A stretch of 64,000 bases of DNA from Linum tenue (GCA_946122785.1 CAMGYJ010000009.1:29671633-29735632); one strand, 5' to 3'; shown: positions 1-12,581, counted from the stretch's first letter. The notes: generated by a model not told the origin, from the sequence alone. Program-made: numbers and translations.

Positions 1-1387
1 ATAAGTCAATAAAATATGTGATCGCGTTGACCTATCAATCAATTTGGAATTGTGCAAATTGTTCAAAATAAACACTATTTCAAGAGACATTGTTTTATGC
101 AGGTATAACAGATCCATTCTCTACTAGCAAAAGCGAAGTCAATCATTTGCCTGGAGGGAGGGAAACATCTTTGGGAATCTTCTTGAAATTCCCCGACTTT
201 TATTGTTGATCATCTGACCTTCCAAAAATAGCGATGAGCATAATGTAATTGTCCATTTTTTTGCAAGAGGATAATAGATTATTACCAACTAATTCACTAA
301 TAATTCTTGAGCTTTACGGATGGTATTCTTTTTAATTAATTTTATTTATTATAGTAATTTATTGTTGTAAATTTTCACTTCATAATGTTAGTATACGTGT
401 AACTATGAACATAATTGTTGAAAGCGTACTAATATTTGTGGATACGCGAAACCTTATATGCTATGAAATAGGTGGCAGACACAAGGACTGTCGTAAATTT
501 AGCATATGTTATACTATCGAGCTAAAGGCCGAGCACAAAGCTAAGAACAAATTTATGAGCACACAAATTTTTGAAAAAAAAGTTTTTATTTGTTGGTGGC
601 ACATATTTGTTATAAATTTTTAGAATCTTTCAAATGACATAGTAGACAAATCTATAAGTGTTGACTTTTAGATATCAAAGGCAACACCAAAATTAATTAT
701 AAAAAATCCATATTGATTTTCTAAAATCATGAATCTTTTTCAGAAACTTAATTTTCACAACAAATGATTGTATGTTTGAATTATAGAGTGCCTTATTTAA
801 TTAAAATTTTTGAAGAAATAATTGGAATATTTCAGATATGTCCATTATAATAGCATTGTACTATCCGTATACATTAATGTTAGCTATTAACAACCACAAC
901 TCCTTTTGGAGATATATATTATTTAAAAGTGAATTATTAGTTAATAATTTGTATTTTCTCAATTAGTACCTAATGGTTGTCGACCATAAAATTTGAATCC
1001 TTTATTTGATAAATTTTATCCCTCCAAATTACTAATAGGGAAAATCCCTTGGAGTTTATAATTAATACTTCAATGCTTAATTATTTTATTTTCATGGATA
1101 TAATAGAAAAATAAGTGAATAATATCAAATTTTATGAAGAAATATTTTTGAAGTAATTTATTCTAACAATAGGAAGTGATTTTTTTTCTTACATGTAAAA
1201 AATATATAGACAACAGTAAGCGATAGCATGATCAATACAAATACATATAAACTAACTAATGTAACAATCAATAATTCGCACAAATATTAGTTTCAACCCA
1301 CTAATAAATTATTTAGACGATCCCAAATTATTTGAAAATATGAAAAAAAGATTAATATAAAAATATAATAAATAAAACTAAATTCAT
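1..1387. other. AT-rich intergenic sequence, no gene seen
   Basis: Very AT-rich sequence with only short open frames lacking recognisable motifs. No gene, RNA or defined repeat could be supported here. The 3' end runs into a Helitron-like terminus, so part of this block may be the body of a non-autonomous Helitron whose 5' TC end could not be placed. Confidence 0.6.
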
Positions 1388-1415
1388 CCGACCAACGGGT
1401 CGGGTAAAAAGCTAG
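1388..1415 (+). mobile_element. Helitron-like 3' terminus
   Basis: A GC-rich hairpin (stem CCGACC with GGTCGG, loop AACG) is followed after 8 bases by CTAG and then T. This is the classic Helitron 3' end: a hairpin shortly upstream of CTRR, inserted before T. The hairpin resembles those at 2955, 5494 and 6913. The 5' end is not located. Confidence 0.6.
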
Positions 1416-1416
1416 T

Positions 1417-2954
1417 GATATATAAATACACCAATGTACTATGAAATTTGTACATTCTTATTATACTTTTTTGTACCCCATCGTGTTTTTTATGAATATT
1501 TTTTTTGTAACCCACCGTTACTAAATAGTATGTATCCTTTCATTTTCAATTTCAAAGTTACATATTTGCATATAAAATTTATATTTAATGTGACTTAGAC
1601 AATGATTTGCATTCTGATATAGTGTAAAAAAAAACATTTAAAAACATGGTAGCAGACATAGAATGATACATAATTACACCAATACGGTATAAAATCGGAA
1701 AATTTTGGGTGTAATTTTTAGTTCATTGATAGAGTGAAAATTGAAATCATTATGGTATTGTTTTATACCACAATAATATTCAAAAGTCTCTGTGATGATA
1801 TTGCTGATAGACTTGCATTTTTTTTGTTTTATAGAATATAAAATTGAAGTTATTTATAGATCATATAAAATATATAAATATTCAATTATTGTATAGTGTG
1901 GAGCCAATACTTGAAAAATAGTAGATCGGATGTCTTTGATTTGCTTTTACAAAAAAGAAATTGTAAGTATTAATAGTTATTAACTATGTTGTTGTATGGA
2001 ATGTCGTTAATTGTGCAACCATTGTGTGACATGCAAAATATTATGTTTTTCATTTTTCATATTTTTTTTTTGGATTATTTATGTCCCGAATCTTACCTCT
2101 CAATTTCTTCCATAGATTATTATGCATATCAAAATATCTTTATCTTTACATTGTTCGCGAACACCCTTATGGTGGTAAATTTTTCTCATGCTCCGATGAG
2201 ATTCTCGGTATTGAAGAGGCACCAACATGAAAACCAAAATTTCACTCTACTAATTTTCCGAGGATCATAATATTTTCACGATGACCACACAAATTTTGAG
2301 TCACGATTCAAATTTGGAAATATTATAAATAGTGTTACTTTTTCTGAGGATAATGGTATTTGGGTGCAAATACTCAAACACGTGACTAAAGATTGACCGT
2401 CTTTTTTTCAAGACCACATAGTATATATTTTTGAGAACTTCCAAGGGAGTTTACCAACAACAAATCACATGCCAATTTCAAAAAAATTGGTAATCAAATT
2501 TCAATTAAATACTATACTTCCGACCATACTAGCTTATAAGCTTGCTTTCATCAAACATGATGAAATTTGAAATTTTGCTTTGAATGTAATGGGGGAGAAA
2601 GAACCTATTGATGGTGGAGATAAGTTTCATTAATAGTGATAAGTGTGAAGTTATTAGTGGAGATGATAATATTGCTGATGGAGCAATAGAAAAGAAGAAA
2701 AAAAACAAAACAAAAAATTCAGTAGTCTTTGACACCAATGAGCAAATCGGAGTTTGGTTTGATTGTGCTTTCCAGGAGTGAGTTTCATTTAGTGGTTTAG
2801 TCCTTTACTTTAAATAAAGATTTTCGTTGATGCATATATTAGGACAATATATATTCTATGATATAATTTTTTTTTAATTCAATCATTTGGATTTTTTATG
2901 TTACCATTGTTTTGGATAATTGCTATTGTTATTTATACTATTTACGAAATATAT
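1417..2954. other. AT-rich intergenic sequence, no gene seen
   Basis: Only short frames with strongly AT-biased composition are present (for example 1986-2270 +, 94 codons rich in Phe, Ile and Leu). None has a recognisable domain. Nothing else is supportable. Confidence 0.6.
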
Positions 2955-2981
2955 CCGTCCAACGGGCGGGCCCAAATCTAA
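2955..2981 (+). mobile_element. Helitron-like 3' terminus
   Basis: A stem CCGTCC/GGGCGG (one G-T pair) with loop AAC is followed by GCCCAAAT and CTAA, then T. It has the same architecture and nearly the same hairpin sequence as the terminus at 1388-1415, so the two are probably related non-autonomous Helitrons. Confidence 0.55.
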
Positions 2982-3335
2982 TTTTTAAAATAGATATATT
3001 GGCCGCACTCGGGAGCACACGGACATGGAAGCGACCATCTTCAACACCGACGCTGTGTGCGGTAATGGGGAGCACGAGCAGCGATTTTCCCTTGGCCATG
3101 GGGCGAACTCAGTGGAGACACATGATTCTCCCAGAGATCCCGCCGAGCAGTCCACTATAGTCCCACTGGTGATGAGCTCTGCATCGGCCAGACCAGTCCT
3201 TCACTACAACGAAACAGATCTTGCCGTTTTCGACTTCGACCTTCTTCTCTAAGACCAGATATGGTGTTTCTCGTTCATCCCCAGATTTCGATTCCTCTTC
3301 CAAGGCCATACCCCTACTGGCGCCACTACCAGGTA
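2982..3335. other. GC-richer segment split by a hAT MITE; origin unclear
   Basis: Base composition rises sharply at about 3000, and the segment continues after the MITE (3932 to about 4080). Short frames exist on both strands (3109-3309 -, 3025-3252 +) but no domain is recognised. It may be a captured gene fragment inside a Helitron or another transposon. Apart from the MITE target duplication nothing definite can be said. Confidence 0.3.
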
Positions 3336-3931
3336 CAGTGGCGGATACATGGTGCTTTAGGGGTATCCCGGGACACCCCTAATTCTTGGGAATACGATTA
3401 TCCAACCTCCGGTAGTAGTTTCGTATGGATAAGCAAAATATAATTGGTAATCTGGGAAACCCCTAAAATTTTAATAAATGATTATCTTACTCTCGATAGT
3501 AGTTTGCGTATGATTAAAAAAATATAAGTGGTACTCTGTGTTATTCAAATCTAGGACACTCTTATTATAAAATATATTCTCCATTAGGTTATAACTCATT
3601 TGTTGTTCTATTTTAAACATTATATAATGGTAAAAACGCGATTTCTTATCCCCAAGGGTACCCCTAATTTGAATTGATTTTATGGTTACACTGCAAGTGT
3701 TGAAACAGTCTTTTCAACTTTGAATTACATCTGGTAGGATATACCAATTTGTTGAGTAGTGTAGACACCAAATCTATCTTATATTTTTTTTCGAAATATG
3801 AAAACACATCGTGACTTTTTGTCAACATTTGTACTAATTGGATATTTTATATTTATGTATTATTAAATTATTAATTTAATTTAATTTTTGGAAGAGGACA
3901 CCCCTACAAAAAAATTCTAGATCCGCCACTG
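3336..3931. mobile_element. hAT-type MITE with 8-bp target duplication
   Basis: The element starts CAGTGGCGGAT and ends ATCCGCCACTG, giving terminal inverted repeats of about 11 bp. It is flanked by the direct repeat accaggta at 3328-3335 and 3932-3939. The 8-bp duplication and terminal motif fit the hAT superfamily. The 596-bp body has no coding frame, so it is non-autonomous. Confidence 0.85.
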
Positions 3932-4084
3932 ACCAGGTAACCGTCGTCATCCTCACAATTTTTATTAAAAAAAACCGCCCGACAGTTTCTTTCTTTGGGT
4001 GTTTTATCGCCTATGGGCGATCCTCACTTTGGCAATCAGGTGACAATAAAGCCTACTAGCTCATCTTGCTTTTGCGGCGGGTCT

Positions 4085-4275
4085 CTTGGAGGCTTTCCAT
4101 GAGGTCTAGGTGTACGTGGGCAGCGGGCCATGCCGCCCATGGGCTAGCACGACACGACAAGGTTAGAGCATGGCACGAGCACAGACACGAAATAAATGAG
4201 CCAGTCCGGCACGAGCACGAATAATTTATGGGCCGTGCTGGACTTAAATGGGCCAGCCCGGCACTAGCACGAATA
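4085..4275. repeat. GC-rich transposon-like remnant
   Basis: This stretch is rich in gggcc, gcacgag and cacgaca words, and repeats the word cggcac(g/t)agcacgaataatt twice about 50 bp apart. Such sequence resembles subterminal repeats of hAT-like elements. No terminal inverted repeat pair or target duplication was found, so the assignment is tentative. Confidence 0.35.
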
Positions 4276-4318
4276 ATTTGAAGGTAATGTTATTTTTGTA
4301 TTTGGAAAGTACTATGAT

Positions 4319-4588
4319 TCTATTCAAGATCCGCTGCTAGTGGAGCTATTGGCTTTGTGCGATGCCATGCATTGGTGCCTAACTATTTCGTTTTTGTTTG
4401 CCAAATTTCATGGTGATTATCAATTGTTGATTCGACGAATGGTGGCGGGCGACTTCAATCATGATTTGGGAGGAGCGATATTGGAGGATATTTGAAACTT
4501 GGCTTCTCAATTCCACTTTGTATCTTATTGTTTTGATTTCGATCGCTTCAATAGGGTTGCTCATCTTGTGGCACAAAAGGCCCTCTGA
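4319..4588 (+). pseudogene. LINE-type RNase H (RVT_3) fragment
   Basis: One frame reads about 89 codons with a single internal TGA at 4493-4495 and ends at TGA 4586-4588. It shows the layout of the RNase H-like domain carried by plant non-LTR retrotransposons. VELLALCDAMHWCLT corresponds to the E-containing helix, then LGGAILEDI, then the C-terminal motif RFNRVAHLVAQKAL with the conserved N-R-x-A-H-x-x-A-x-x-A pattern. The reverse transcriptase body is absent, so this is a short decayed remnant. The family call rests on motif recognition, not a search. Confidence 0.65.
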
Positions 4589-4850
4589 TCGGGAGTTCGA
4601 CTATTGGTCGACTCCCACGCGTTTCTTATTTATACTGTATGACTGAACTTTCCAACCCCTGACTTTGCATTAAAAAAAATGTTACACATTTCACACAAAA
4701 TGATCACCTAGTTATTGTAGTAGTAATTTACATGCACCTGTTGGCTAACAGTACCATCAGCACCCCTAATCAGTAGTAGTATGATGGTAAGTACTAACTC
4801 AATTGACTAATCCGTTAATTAATATACCGAGCCACCTATATCATTAAAAG

Positions 4851-4890
4851 GTTGAGATGGCCGAGTTGGTCTAAGGCGCCAGATTAAGGT

Positions 4891-4923
<33 letters not shown>

Positions 4924-4931
4924 TCTCAACA
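4851..4931 (+). tRNA. trnL-AAG: tRNA-Leu (anticodon AAG)
   Basis: The acceptor stem GTTGAGA (4851-4857) pairs with TCTCAAC (4924-4930), and A4931 is the discriminator. The anticodon arm CCAGA/TCTGG encloses TTAAGGT with anticodon AAG at 4886-4888. A long variable arm precedes the T arm, whose loop reads GTTCAAATCC, as expected of a class II tRNA. There is no intron, CCA is not encoded, and the plant-typical upstream AT-rich context is present. The AAG anticodon, read as IAG after editing, marks a cytosolic nuclear tRNA rather than an organellar one. Confidence 0.95.
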
Positions 4932-5493
4932 ATTAACATTTTTCATTCTGCACAAATCATGTCTCACTCACTAGATTAACTAGTTCCACGCTGAACTCTC
5001 TCTCGCTCTCGACACAGACTTTTCTCTGTCAAACTCAATAATGAATGAGTTCTGACGTTTCACAGCCTCACCAAGCAACACTTCCCCTTCGAAACTGAGT
5101 AAACTACAGCCTACGGTTCATAAGCAGTCTAGCAAAGTTGATAGAACGAGCACTGTGATAAACTGAAAATTAATTGATAAATTTAAACTGCAGATCTTCT
5201 CTCATGCATCCATTCAAGGACATGACAATTATTGACAAAGCCTCTCTTTTGTTTCTTTCACCTTGTTCTTGTTCCTTGTTCTCAGCATGAGTTGAGATTC
5301 GAGGGAATTAATCTCTAGCTATCAAAAGGTCGCCATATACATTGACCAAAAAGTAGTTTTGAGAGAATTGGTAGGCCAATGGACTCTATAGGCTTGATGT
5401 GATTTCATTTCAATTTAGTGAATCACAATAGAAGTAGAGTTCTCAAATCAGTGAATCACGATGAGCCCCATGCATGGTTGACCATCATTTTCA
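4932..5493. other. Intergenic sequence, no gene seen
   Basis: Sequence downstream of the tRNA gene without a supportable coding frame or repeat structure. Confidence 0.6.
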
Positions 5494-5520
5494 CTAGCTT
5501 ATAAGCCGGTCCGTTGGCGG
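5494..5520 (-). mobile_element. Helitron-like 3' terminus (minus strand)
   Basis: Read on the minus strand, an imperfect hairpin (CCGCC, AAC, GG, CCGG) is followed by CTTATAAG and CTAG, then T. It shares the CCAACGG centre of the hairpins at 1388 and 2955, so it probably belongs to the same group of Helitrons in opposite orientation. Confidence 0.5.
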
Positions 5521-6597
5521 GAATATTCATATTTATTATTTATATTTTCATGTTATATTTAAGTCTATCAACTCGTTTATTTTTATTGACAATCATTCGA
5601 TCGAGATGATACGTAAAGAAAGAATATATAGATCTAAAATTTGGAGAAATATCATCATCATTTAAGAATATAAAATATAAAAATGTATCATTGATCACAT
5701 TTTCATAATGATAATTACGTCCCCGATAAAATGATATTGGTTAGTTGATTGTCAAGAAAGATAGAGTATAAAAGCTCACTAAAATTTACACACGAATCAT
5801 AGATAGTTTGAAACTAAACGGAGAGTTGTTGATTCAAGTCAACTATATACTAACAACTCGGCTAAGAGGGAACCATCAAAACTTGAGAGCAACCGCCAAA
5901 ATTACGGTACCTCTAATATACTAACAGACTCGATCAAAGTAGTAAAGAACAAAATTAGATCGACGCTCCTTCTTTATCAGTTCCAGTAGGTTGAATAAAG
6001 AATCAACCGACCTACTTCATTAAATCAATTAATGATTCTTCGTTTTAAGATGGAATTAGGTTGCGATAGCTGCAAAAGCCATAAACCTAAAGATCCAATA
6101 GCCACCACTCTCTGTTGTACAATAAAAAATTTATCCACTCTATCTTCAATCTCAAGCGGCGTATGTATGTTTCAACCAAATATTCAATTTCTAATCCTCC
6201 TTCTACAACTCCATTTATTAAACTCCATTCTATTCACCATGGATTGATATCGGAGTTGAAATCTTCTACTTGCCCAGTTTAAATCCTCAAGAATGAAAAT
6301 ATAAAATCGTTGTGCCAAGAGATATCGGAAGATTGATTTTCAAAGGCGGCCTTGTATTGTGAAGTGAAAGGGGCGCAAACTATTGCACGATGTAGGGAAT
6401 TTGGGAGGAAGTTAGAAAGAGATAAGAAAACAGATAAAAAAAGTACTAAATTTAAATATAAATTGAAAACTGCAATGACAAAATACGTAGTAATAGAATT
6501 AATTTCTTCTGTGTTAGCCAATTACCAATATACCTTTAGCGAAAATTAAGGAGAGAGCAGTAATTTTAGAATTGTGAAACTACATGAACCTCTTCTA
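5521..6597. other. AT-rich intergenic sequence, no gene seen
   Basis: Short open frames only (for example 6032-6247 + and 6279-6521 -), lacking recognisable motifs. Part of this may be the body of the Helitron ending at 5494. Confidence 0.5.
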
Positions 6598-6884
6598 TGA
6601 AAATTGAAGTATCAAGCACAATAAAAATACATACGGTAGACTTAGTGGGCTTGCTAATCACGATGGAAAAGTCCACTGATTTTCACAGGTTTACTTCGTG
6701 TATGTTTTGTATTAAAAAAGATCAACAAATTTGTTTAGTGTGATTGGTTGTAATTGTTGTCTTTGTTTGAAGAGAACCGAGTTCAAATATTGATATTGAC
6801 ACTTTTTATATGGAATAATTAATTAATTGTAAAGACAGAAATATCTTTCCTACTTTCACTCTCGTAGCAGGAAATTTGAAATAG
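6598..6884 (+). repeat. Dispersed direct repeat, copy 1
   Basis: About 287 bp clearly homologous to 8783-9070 in the same orientation. Both share the start (aaaattgaagtatcaa), a centre (tgtatgttttgta) and the end (gaaatttgaaatag). There is no coding content. It is probably part of a decayed transposon family. Confidence 0.7.
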
Positions 6885-6912
6885 AGAAAAGTAGACAAAA
6901 CTCTACTATATA

Positions 6913-6940
6913 CTAGCACCGGGCCCGGCCCTTGGTTGGG
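6913..6940 (-). mobile_element. Degenerate Helitron-like 3' terminus (minus strand)
   Basis: On the minus strand CCAACCAAGGGCCGGG is followed by a short spacer and GTGCTAGT. This resembles the other Helitron ends but with a weaker stem, so it is either decayed or coincidental. Confidence 0.35.
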
Positions 6941-8782
6941 AGAGTTTGATTATTATATATTTTGATGGGTTGTTGTCATTTATAATATGTAATTTTTTGG
7001 TATAGATAAAAAATATAGAAATAAATAAAAATATAAATAACTAATAGTGATATTTAGAAAGTAAATGGTGTCTATTTATTTTGTATTTCATGTAGGACAA
7101 AATCAGAGTTTTCTTCCATTACACACACAAAATCAATCATAATCATAAAAGAAAATGATTGTACATTCATGTAGTTTAATCAAATATTTTTTCTCAATTG
7201 TTACCATCTTTATTCATCATGATACGTTATAGATATGAAATTATATCTTGTGAAAGAATATACAGGCCATATTAGAGATTGATCAACAATATGAAGTAGC
7301 ATGTTGAATGTGTACCACGATGACGTGAAAACTACCTTCGATACAACATTAACCTTACTTATTTTGCACAAACTAATATGATATAGAATTTGTGACCAGT
7401 TTGTATCCATGCATGAGAGTGTCGTTGTAGAAACTGTTAGAGAAACCAGAAAATGACCTAGTGCCAAGATTCAGAGTGAACATTCTTAACATGAGTCAAG
7501 GGCTCTAAGCATAAAAGAAAATTCAAATTAGTATTTTGTGCAATATGGAAGTTATACTTAAAAGTTGAGCTTTTAGAAGCCTCATTGTTAACTTCAGTAT
7601 TAATATTTTAATGTGAAAGTAGAAGTAGACAAAACAGTGGGCAATGAAGAGCAAATTGATCTCAAATGCTTAATACATGAGAGCTCATTTTGAATACCAA
7701 ATATTAAAGTAAATTCGCGTCTTCATGTTGCATCTTGTTTTCCCTAAAATCCATAGCATATTCATATGTGAATAAAAAGCCTTTAATTATGCTCCCAATT
7801 TTTTTTTAAGAAAAGACAATTAGAGATAATATTATAATCTTAAACACTTGGGGGAGATGAGCGAGGTTGAAGATGAGAGTCAAAGAAATTGTCAAAAAGA
7901 GGTTTATTGTGAGAAATTCAATATCAAGAAATCTAATAAGAGATGTACCTGAAAAAGTCTTGAGTTTCCTAGTCAATTAAATAGTCAAAAGCAAGAGAAA
8001 TAGACAAAAAAATCTATAACCTGCAAATTTAAAGGCCGGCTACATGAAACAAAAAACTATTAATTTATAGTCTGTGTTCATCGCCATGAGTTAACCCTTA
8101 TCCCCATGCACATAACAATATCAACACAATTCTATCTACGATCATTTAACAAATATATATATATGGTGCCTTCTACGGTACCCCGGGTGAAATTCGCAAA
8201 CACCAAACAATAGAGCCACCATTCATTAATCCTCAAGCTGTCAAGCCTACAATTAGATGGAGTTTATTGAATCTCTATGGATCTCCGACTCTCATATGCA
8301 GGTGTGGTTGCAAAACGGAACACGACTCTGGGGAGACTTATTGGACCTTTATGGTGCTTCTTGAGTAGCTTTGTTTGGAGGAAAAGTGTCGAAAGCTTCA
8401 TGAAGAGGTCTCAAGAACAGCCAAGTTGGTGACGGAGATATGGCTGCGAGATTTTCGCTTCCTTGTTTCATCTTATCCAGGTTTAGACTCTGGGAGATTT
8501 TGCGTCTCTCCAGCAACATTACAATAAAATAAAAAATAAATTAGAAACTGAAATAGAACCCAACGAATTTAAAGCATAGCGGGAACACTAACATCCGTGC
8601 GACATTTAAAGGCCAACATAAATGTTTAAACGAAGCATTCCAACTAAAGTGTGGTAAATGTCATTTTCTCCTTCCAAAAATCACCCTGGTTACTCGATAT
8701 TTGAAATTGAGCAAATTTAACCCATGAATCTCATTCATTATTTTATAGATTGGAGGATAGTTTAGAACTAAAATAATCAAAT
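6941..8782. other. AT-rich intergenic sequence, no gene seen
   Basis: Mostly AT-rich, with a slightly GC-richer patch near 8160-8520 that has no sustained frame and no recognised motif. Nothing further can be supported. Confidence 0.5.
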
Positions 8783-9070
8783 ATGAAAATTGAAGTATCA
8801 AACACCATAAAGATACTTACAGGAGATAGTGAGCTAGTTTATCGTTATGCAAAAGTAATCTGTTTTTCAGATTTTAACTTTGTGTATGTTTTGTAATAAA
8901 AAGTATACAATGTATTTGTTTAGTGTAATTGGTTATGTTTCTTGTCTTTGTTAAAAGAGACCATGGTTCAAATTTCGGTGTTGATATATTTTTATACAAA
9001 ACAAATAATTAATTGCAAAGACAAAAATATCATTTTTACTTTCACTCTAATTGCTCGAAATTTGAAATAG
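8783..9070 (+). repeat. Dispersed direct repeat, copy 2
   Basis: Homologous to 6598-6884 with many substitutions and small indels. It is flanked on both sides by a further short direct repeat (ttgaaat...cccatgaat...ttggagga near 8700-8760 and 9060-9113), which may mark the boundaries of an inserted unit. Confidence 0.6.
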
Positions 9071-10644
9071 AAAAAATTCAACCCATGAATATACTTTAAA
9101 ATTATTGGAGGATGGGCCTAATAAAAGACCTCGGTTTACAACAGATTTATTTACTTATGGGCCTAATAAAAGGCCTTAGTGATGGAGCTGCGGAACTGCC
9201 GCATTCATCTTGTGCATTTAGGCGGGAAGGCAAGGAAAAAAGGGAGCGAGCGGACCATTTTACCCCTGATGGAAATTGAGGAGAGAGCAGCATTTTTTGA
9301 ATGGTGGAAAAGTTGTAAAACTCCACAATTAATTATTCTCTAGATTGAGAAAGAGTGGAAGCAAAGTCAACTTCATCACTAGCTAGTACATTTTTCTAAC
9401 AATTTATGCGCATCTATGATGTAAGTATTCTTCTTTTATGGCTGAGATTTTGTTAGATCCACATTGCCATAAAAAAAATTTTCAAATTATGTGTGAACTT
9501 TCTATTAGTACGATATTGGATATTATGATCGAATTACTTTTTCATTATTGTAGGTTAGATTATATGTTCACTTTTTTCTATTATTGATATTTTGAAAGAA
9601 AACATGAGATAGAGTACAAAAGTGGTATTTGTGGGCTAAATTCACAAAACGGAAAGGAGAAACCGGCTCTAGTCTGTCAAATGTCAAACCATCAAAGAGA
9701 TAATTTGCTTTAATTTATTATGATATGCACAACTTTATTGTATCTATATAAGGAGCAGAATGTAACGATACTTACCGAAGAAAAAAGTTTAGAACTAGAA
9801 GTTTATTAAGAGAGCACCCCCCATGTAATGCATCCTTCGCAACAAATTTCACTTACCCACTTCTATTAATTTTGATATGCCTCCATCATTGGTTGATTTT
9901 CCTACAATATCAAAAATACATATTCAACACCCATCCTCCATCCTTCGATTAAACTCTTAAAACACGCACATTAGTCCTTCATTGTTGGTTCAAAATATTG
10001 TATTAAATTGTCTTTAGGGTTTTCACCTTAAAAGAAAACATAATTTGTGGTTTATCGTTGTCAATCTTCGACCTGACCAGAGCAACTCATTTAGTGTCGA
10101 CCAAATTGAGGCGAGTATTACCCGATCTGTAGTAGCGTACGACGGGTCATGGGTATTGCTTCCTTTGTCCCGCAACGTCTCTTCTCATTCTTGATTCGTT
10201 CTATAATGACTTGCATCAATATCTACATGTAATTGTCATCTTTTGACATTTATAAAATTGTATTTTCATCTCAAATACGACTCTATCATCGAACTATTTA
10301 GACCCAATTATTCTTTCTATTATATTTCTCGTTCATTTATTAAAATATTTTCTCTTTGAGTTCTAGCAAAAAAGTTAAATATCAACTCTTTTTATATAAG
10401 ACCAGATAGACATGTACGTCCCTCCATAACTTGCACTTAGTGCGGGGAGAGTATAGATATTAAAATATTCGCACCGCCCAGGCGCCCACTGTCATCACTT
10501 ACTTGCGAGTGATCTTCCATGTGATCAATGAAAACAATCGTGGGCATTCCATGCGATGCATTGTTGTCAAGGATGGACCAATGTTTACATAAAAGCTTGA
10601 AAACAACACCACATATACACACAAAACATCAATAAAAAAGCTAC
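9071..10644. other. Intergenic sequence, no gene seen
   Basis: AT-rich sequence up to the target site of element E1. A minus-strand frame at 10437-10622 is short and unrecognised. Its right part lay next to 25515 onward before E1 inserted. Confidence 0.5.
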
Positions 10645-10649
10645 CTATT

Positions 10650-11016
10650 TGTTCAACCGGGAAAGTTCCCAAGGCTAACATAGTAATTATGGTGCTCTGA
10701 TCTGGACTCGCTTGTCCGATCTCTTCGGGAGGCAAGAATCTGTGAGGAGGAGGGGCCGACCCCCGGGATCTATGCTTCGACGCCCAAGTTAGTACGATAT
10801 AGAGAAGGTGTATTTTGTTTAGAGTGATAGAGTAGAGAGAGAGATCTTTTGGGGAAAGTGAGAAAGGGAAGAAGAAGGTCCTTGGTTTGGAGGCTTTGGC
10901 CCCCATATATAGGATTAAGGCCTCCTTGAGTGGGGTTGGGCCCGGGACACCTTGCGATGGGTTTGGGCCCAATAATAGTCATTTTTGTATTAGGCGGATT
11001 AATACCACACCCAACA
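10650..11016 (-). repeat. E1 3' LTR
   Basis: Starts TGTTCAACCGGG and ends CCCAACA. The adjacent internal sequence attgccccttta (11017-11028), read on the minus strand, is a purine-rich tract consistent with a polypurine tract. It aligns over its full length with the right LTR. Confidence 0.85.
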
Positions 11017-11439
11017 ATTGCCCCTTTACTTCTTGTATTCTGTAAGAATGCAAGGAGTAATATAATGCGTTAATCGCGTATTAATTTGCCCTACTTGCGA
11101 GTCCGGACGATGCAGTTTGCCCCTTGCTTATCTTTCGATGTCTTGAAAGAGAGCTCTCAAGTCTTTAAGATTTCCATCGCCAGTCCATTGCTAATAGCGC
11201 TAGTAGGCCATAACTACGGGCTAGGTAGGGTGGCCCCCACGACTTGAGAGTTTTAACTCAAGACGCTCTTGTGTCTCACCAATGTCACGTCCATGTGTGA
11301 TGGGAGCTTATGTATCTTGCCAATGCCCTGCCTGTGTGAGGCGGCATCAAGTTTTCCCTTCTTGTCGATATTGCCCCTACTAGGAGGCGTTCTGTCTTTC
11401 CGACCTTTGGAAAGCATTCCTTCTTTCTGAGAAAGGCTT

Positions 11440-11955
11440 TTAGCCTTCATGCTTTCTAGGAAGTTTAGTCTTTCGAGTTCCTGAGAAGCATTTTAGTATA
11501 TTGGCTTTCTGGGAAGCGCTTTAGTCTTCGGCTTCTGAGAATTAAGTTAGTCTTTCAACTTTTTGGGAAGCGCTTTAGTCTTCTGCTTCTGAGAAGCGCA
11601 CTGTCTTTCGGCTTCCTGGAAAGCGCCTTAGTCGTATGGCTTTCTGGAAAGCGCCTTAGTCTTTCAGCTTCCTGGTAAGCGCTTTAGTCTTCCGCTTTTG
11701 AGAAACGCATTAGTCTTTCGACTTTCTGGGAAGCGCCTTAGTCTTTCGGCTTCCTTGAAAGTGTATTTGTCTTTCAGCTTCCTGGAAAGCGCCTCAGTCT
11801 TTCGACTTCCTGGGAAGCGCTTTAGTCTTCCACTTTTGAGAAACACATTATCTTTCGGCTTTCTGGGAAGCGCCTTAGTTTTTCGGCTATCTGGGAAGCG
11901 CCTTGTCTTTAGGCTTTTTGGGAAGCGCTTTAGTCCTTCGGCTTCCCATGAAGCA
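11440..11955. repeat. 28-bp minisatellite inside E1
   Basis: About 18 imperfect tandem copies of a 28-bp unit of the form tctttcggcttcctgggaagcgccttag, with 26-bp variants (tcttccgcttttgagaaacgcattag). Open frames through it on both strands are by-products of the repeat. It lies close to the E1 3' LTR. Confidence 0.8.
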
Positions 11956-11985
11956 TTTTAGTATATGGGAAATATTTTATTTTAT

Positions 11986-12315
11986 TTTATCGGTCGGGAG
12001 CGGTTGTTAGATAGTGAACGATTTCTAGCTTATCGCTCAGGGCGGTTTAGTGTGCTCAAGCAATTTTGAATTTCAGCCGAAGGTGGTTGGATTTGCGAAC
12101 CAATTTTTAGTCTATTACTCTGGGTCGGTTTATACTTAGAGATATTTTATCTTATCGCTCGGAGGTGGTTGTTAGATAGTGAGCGATTTCTAGCCTATTG
12201 CTCAGAGCAGTTTTGCGTGCTCAAGCAATTTTGAAGTTCACCCGAGGGTGGTTGGATTTGTGAACCAACTTTTAGTCTATCACTCTAGGGCGGTTTAGAC
12301 TAGAGAGATCTTACT
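11986..12315. repeat. 165-bp tandem duplication inside E1
   Basis: Two copies of a 165-bp unit (the gttgttagatagtg word recurs at that spacing, followed by gtgctcaagcaatttt and ggtggttggatttg). The copies are diverged, and there is no coding content. Confidence 0.75.
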
Positions 12316-12581
12316 CATCACTCGAGGGCAGGAAGCATTCCTCGGGGGGAGCATCGCTGGGAGGAGGGAAGCATTCCTAGGCCGCGATCTTCGAGTCTTG
12401 CCCGAAGGTCGAAGACATGAGTCTTTCAGTATCTTTGAGAGATGTGAGTGTCTATTGTCCAATATTTTAAGAGCACAACTTGTTCTGGATAATTTCCTAT
12501 CACAATACTTCTTGGAATTGAGATACATTCTTTTAAAATGGTTTAATGAGCCTCTTCATGGCATGGTATCTAAAAGATGTC

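Noticed and set aside
10499..10982. Minus-strand frames in the E1 LTR
   Set aside because: They span the LTR boundary and target site. The similar frame in the other LTR is not conserved in length or sequence.
11440..11955. Regular 28-bp repeats resembling a CRISPR array
   Set aside because: Units are contiguous and diverged, with no unique spacers, and the DNA is a plant nuclear retrotransposon. It is a minisatellite.
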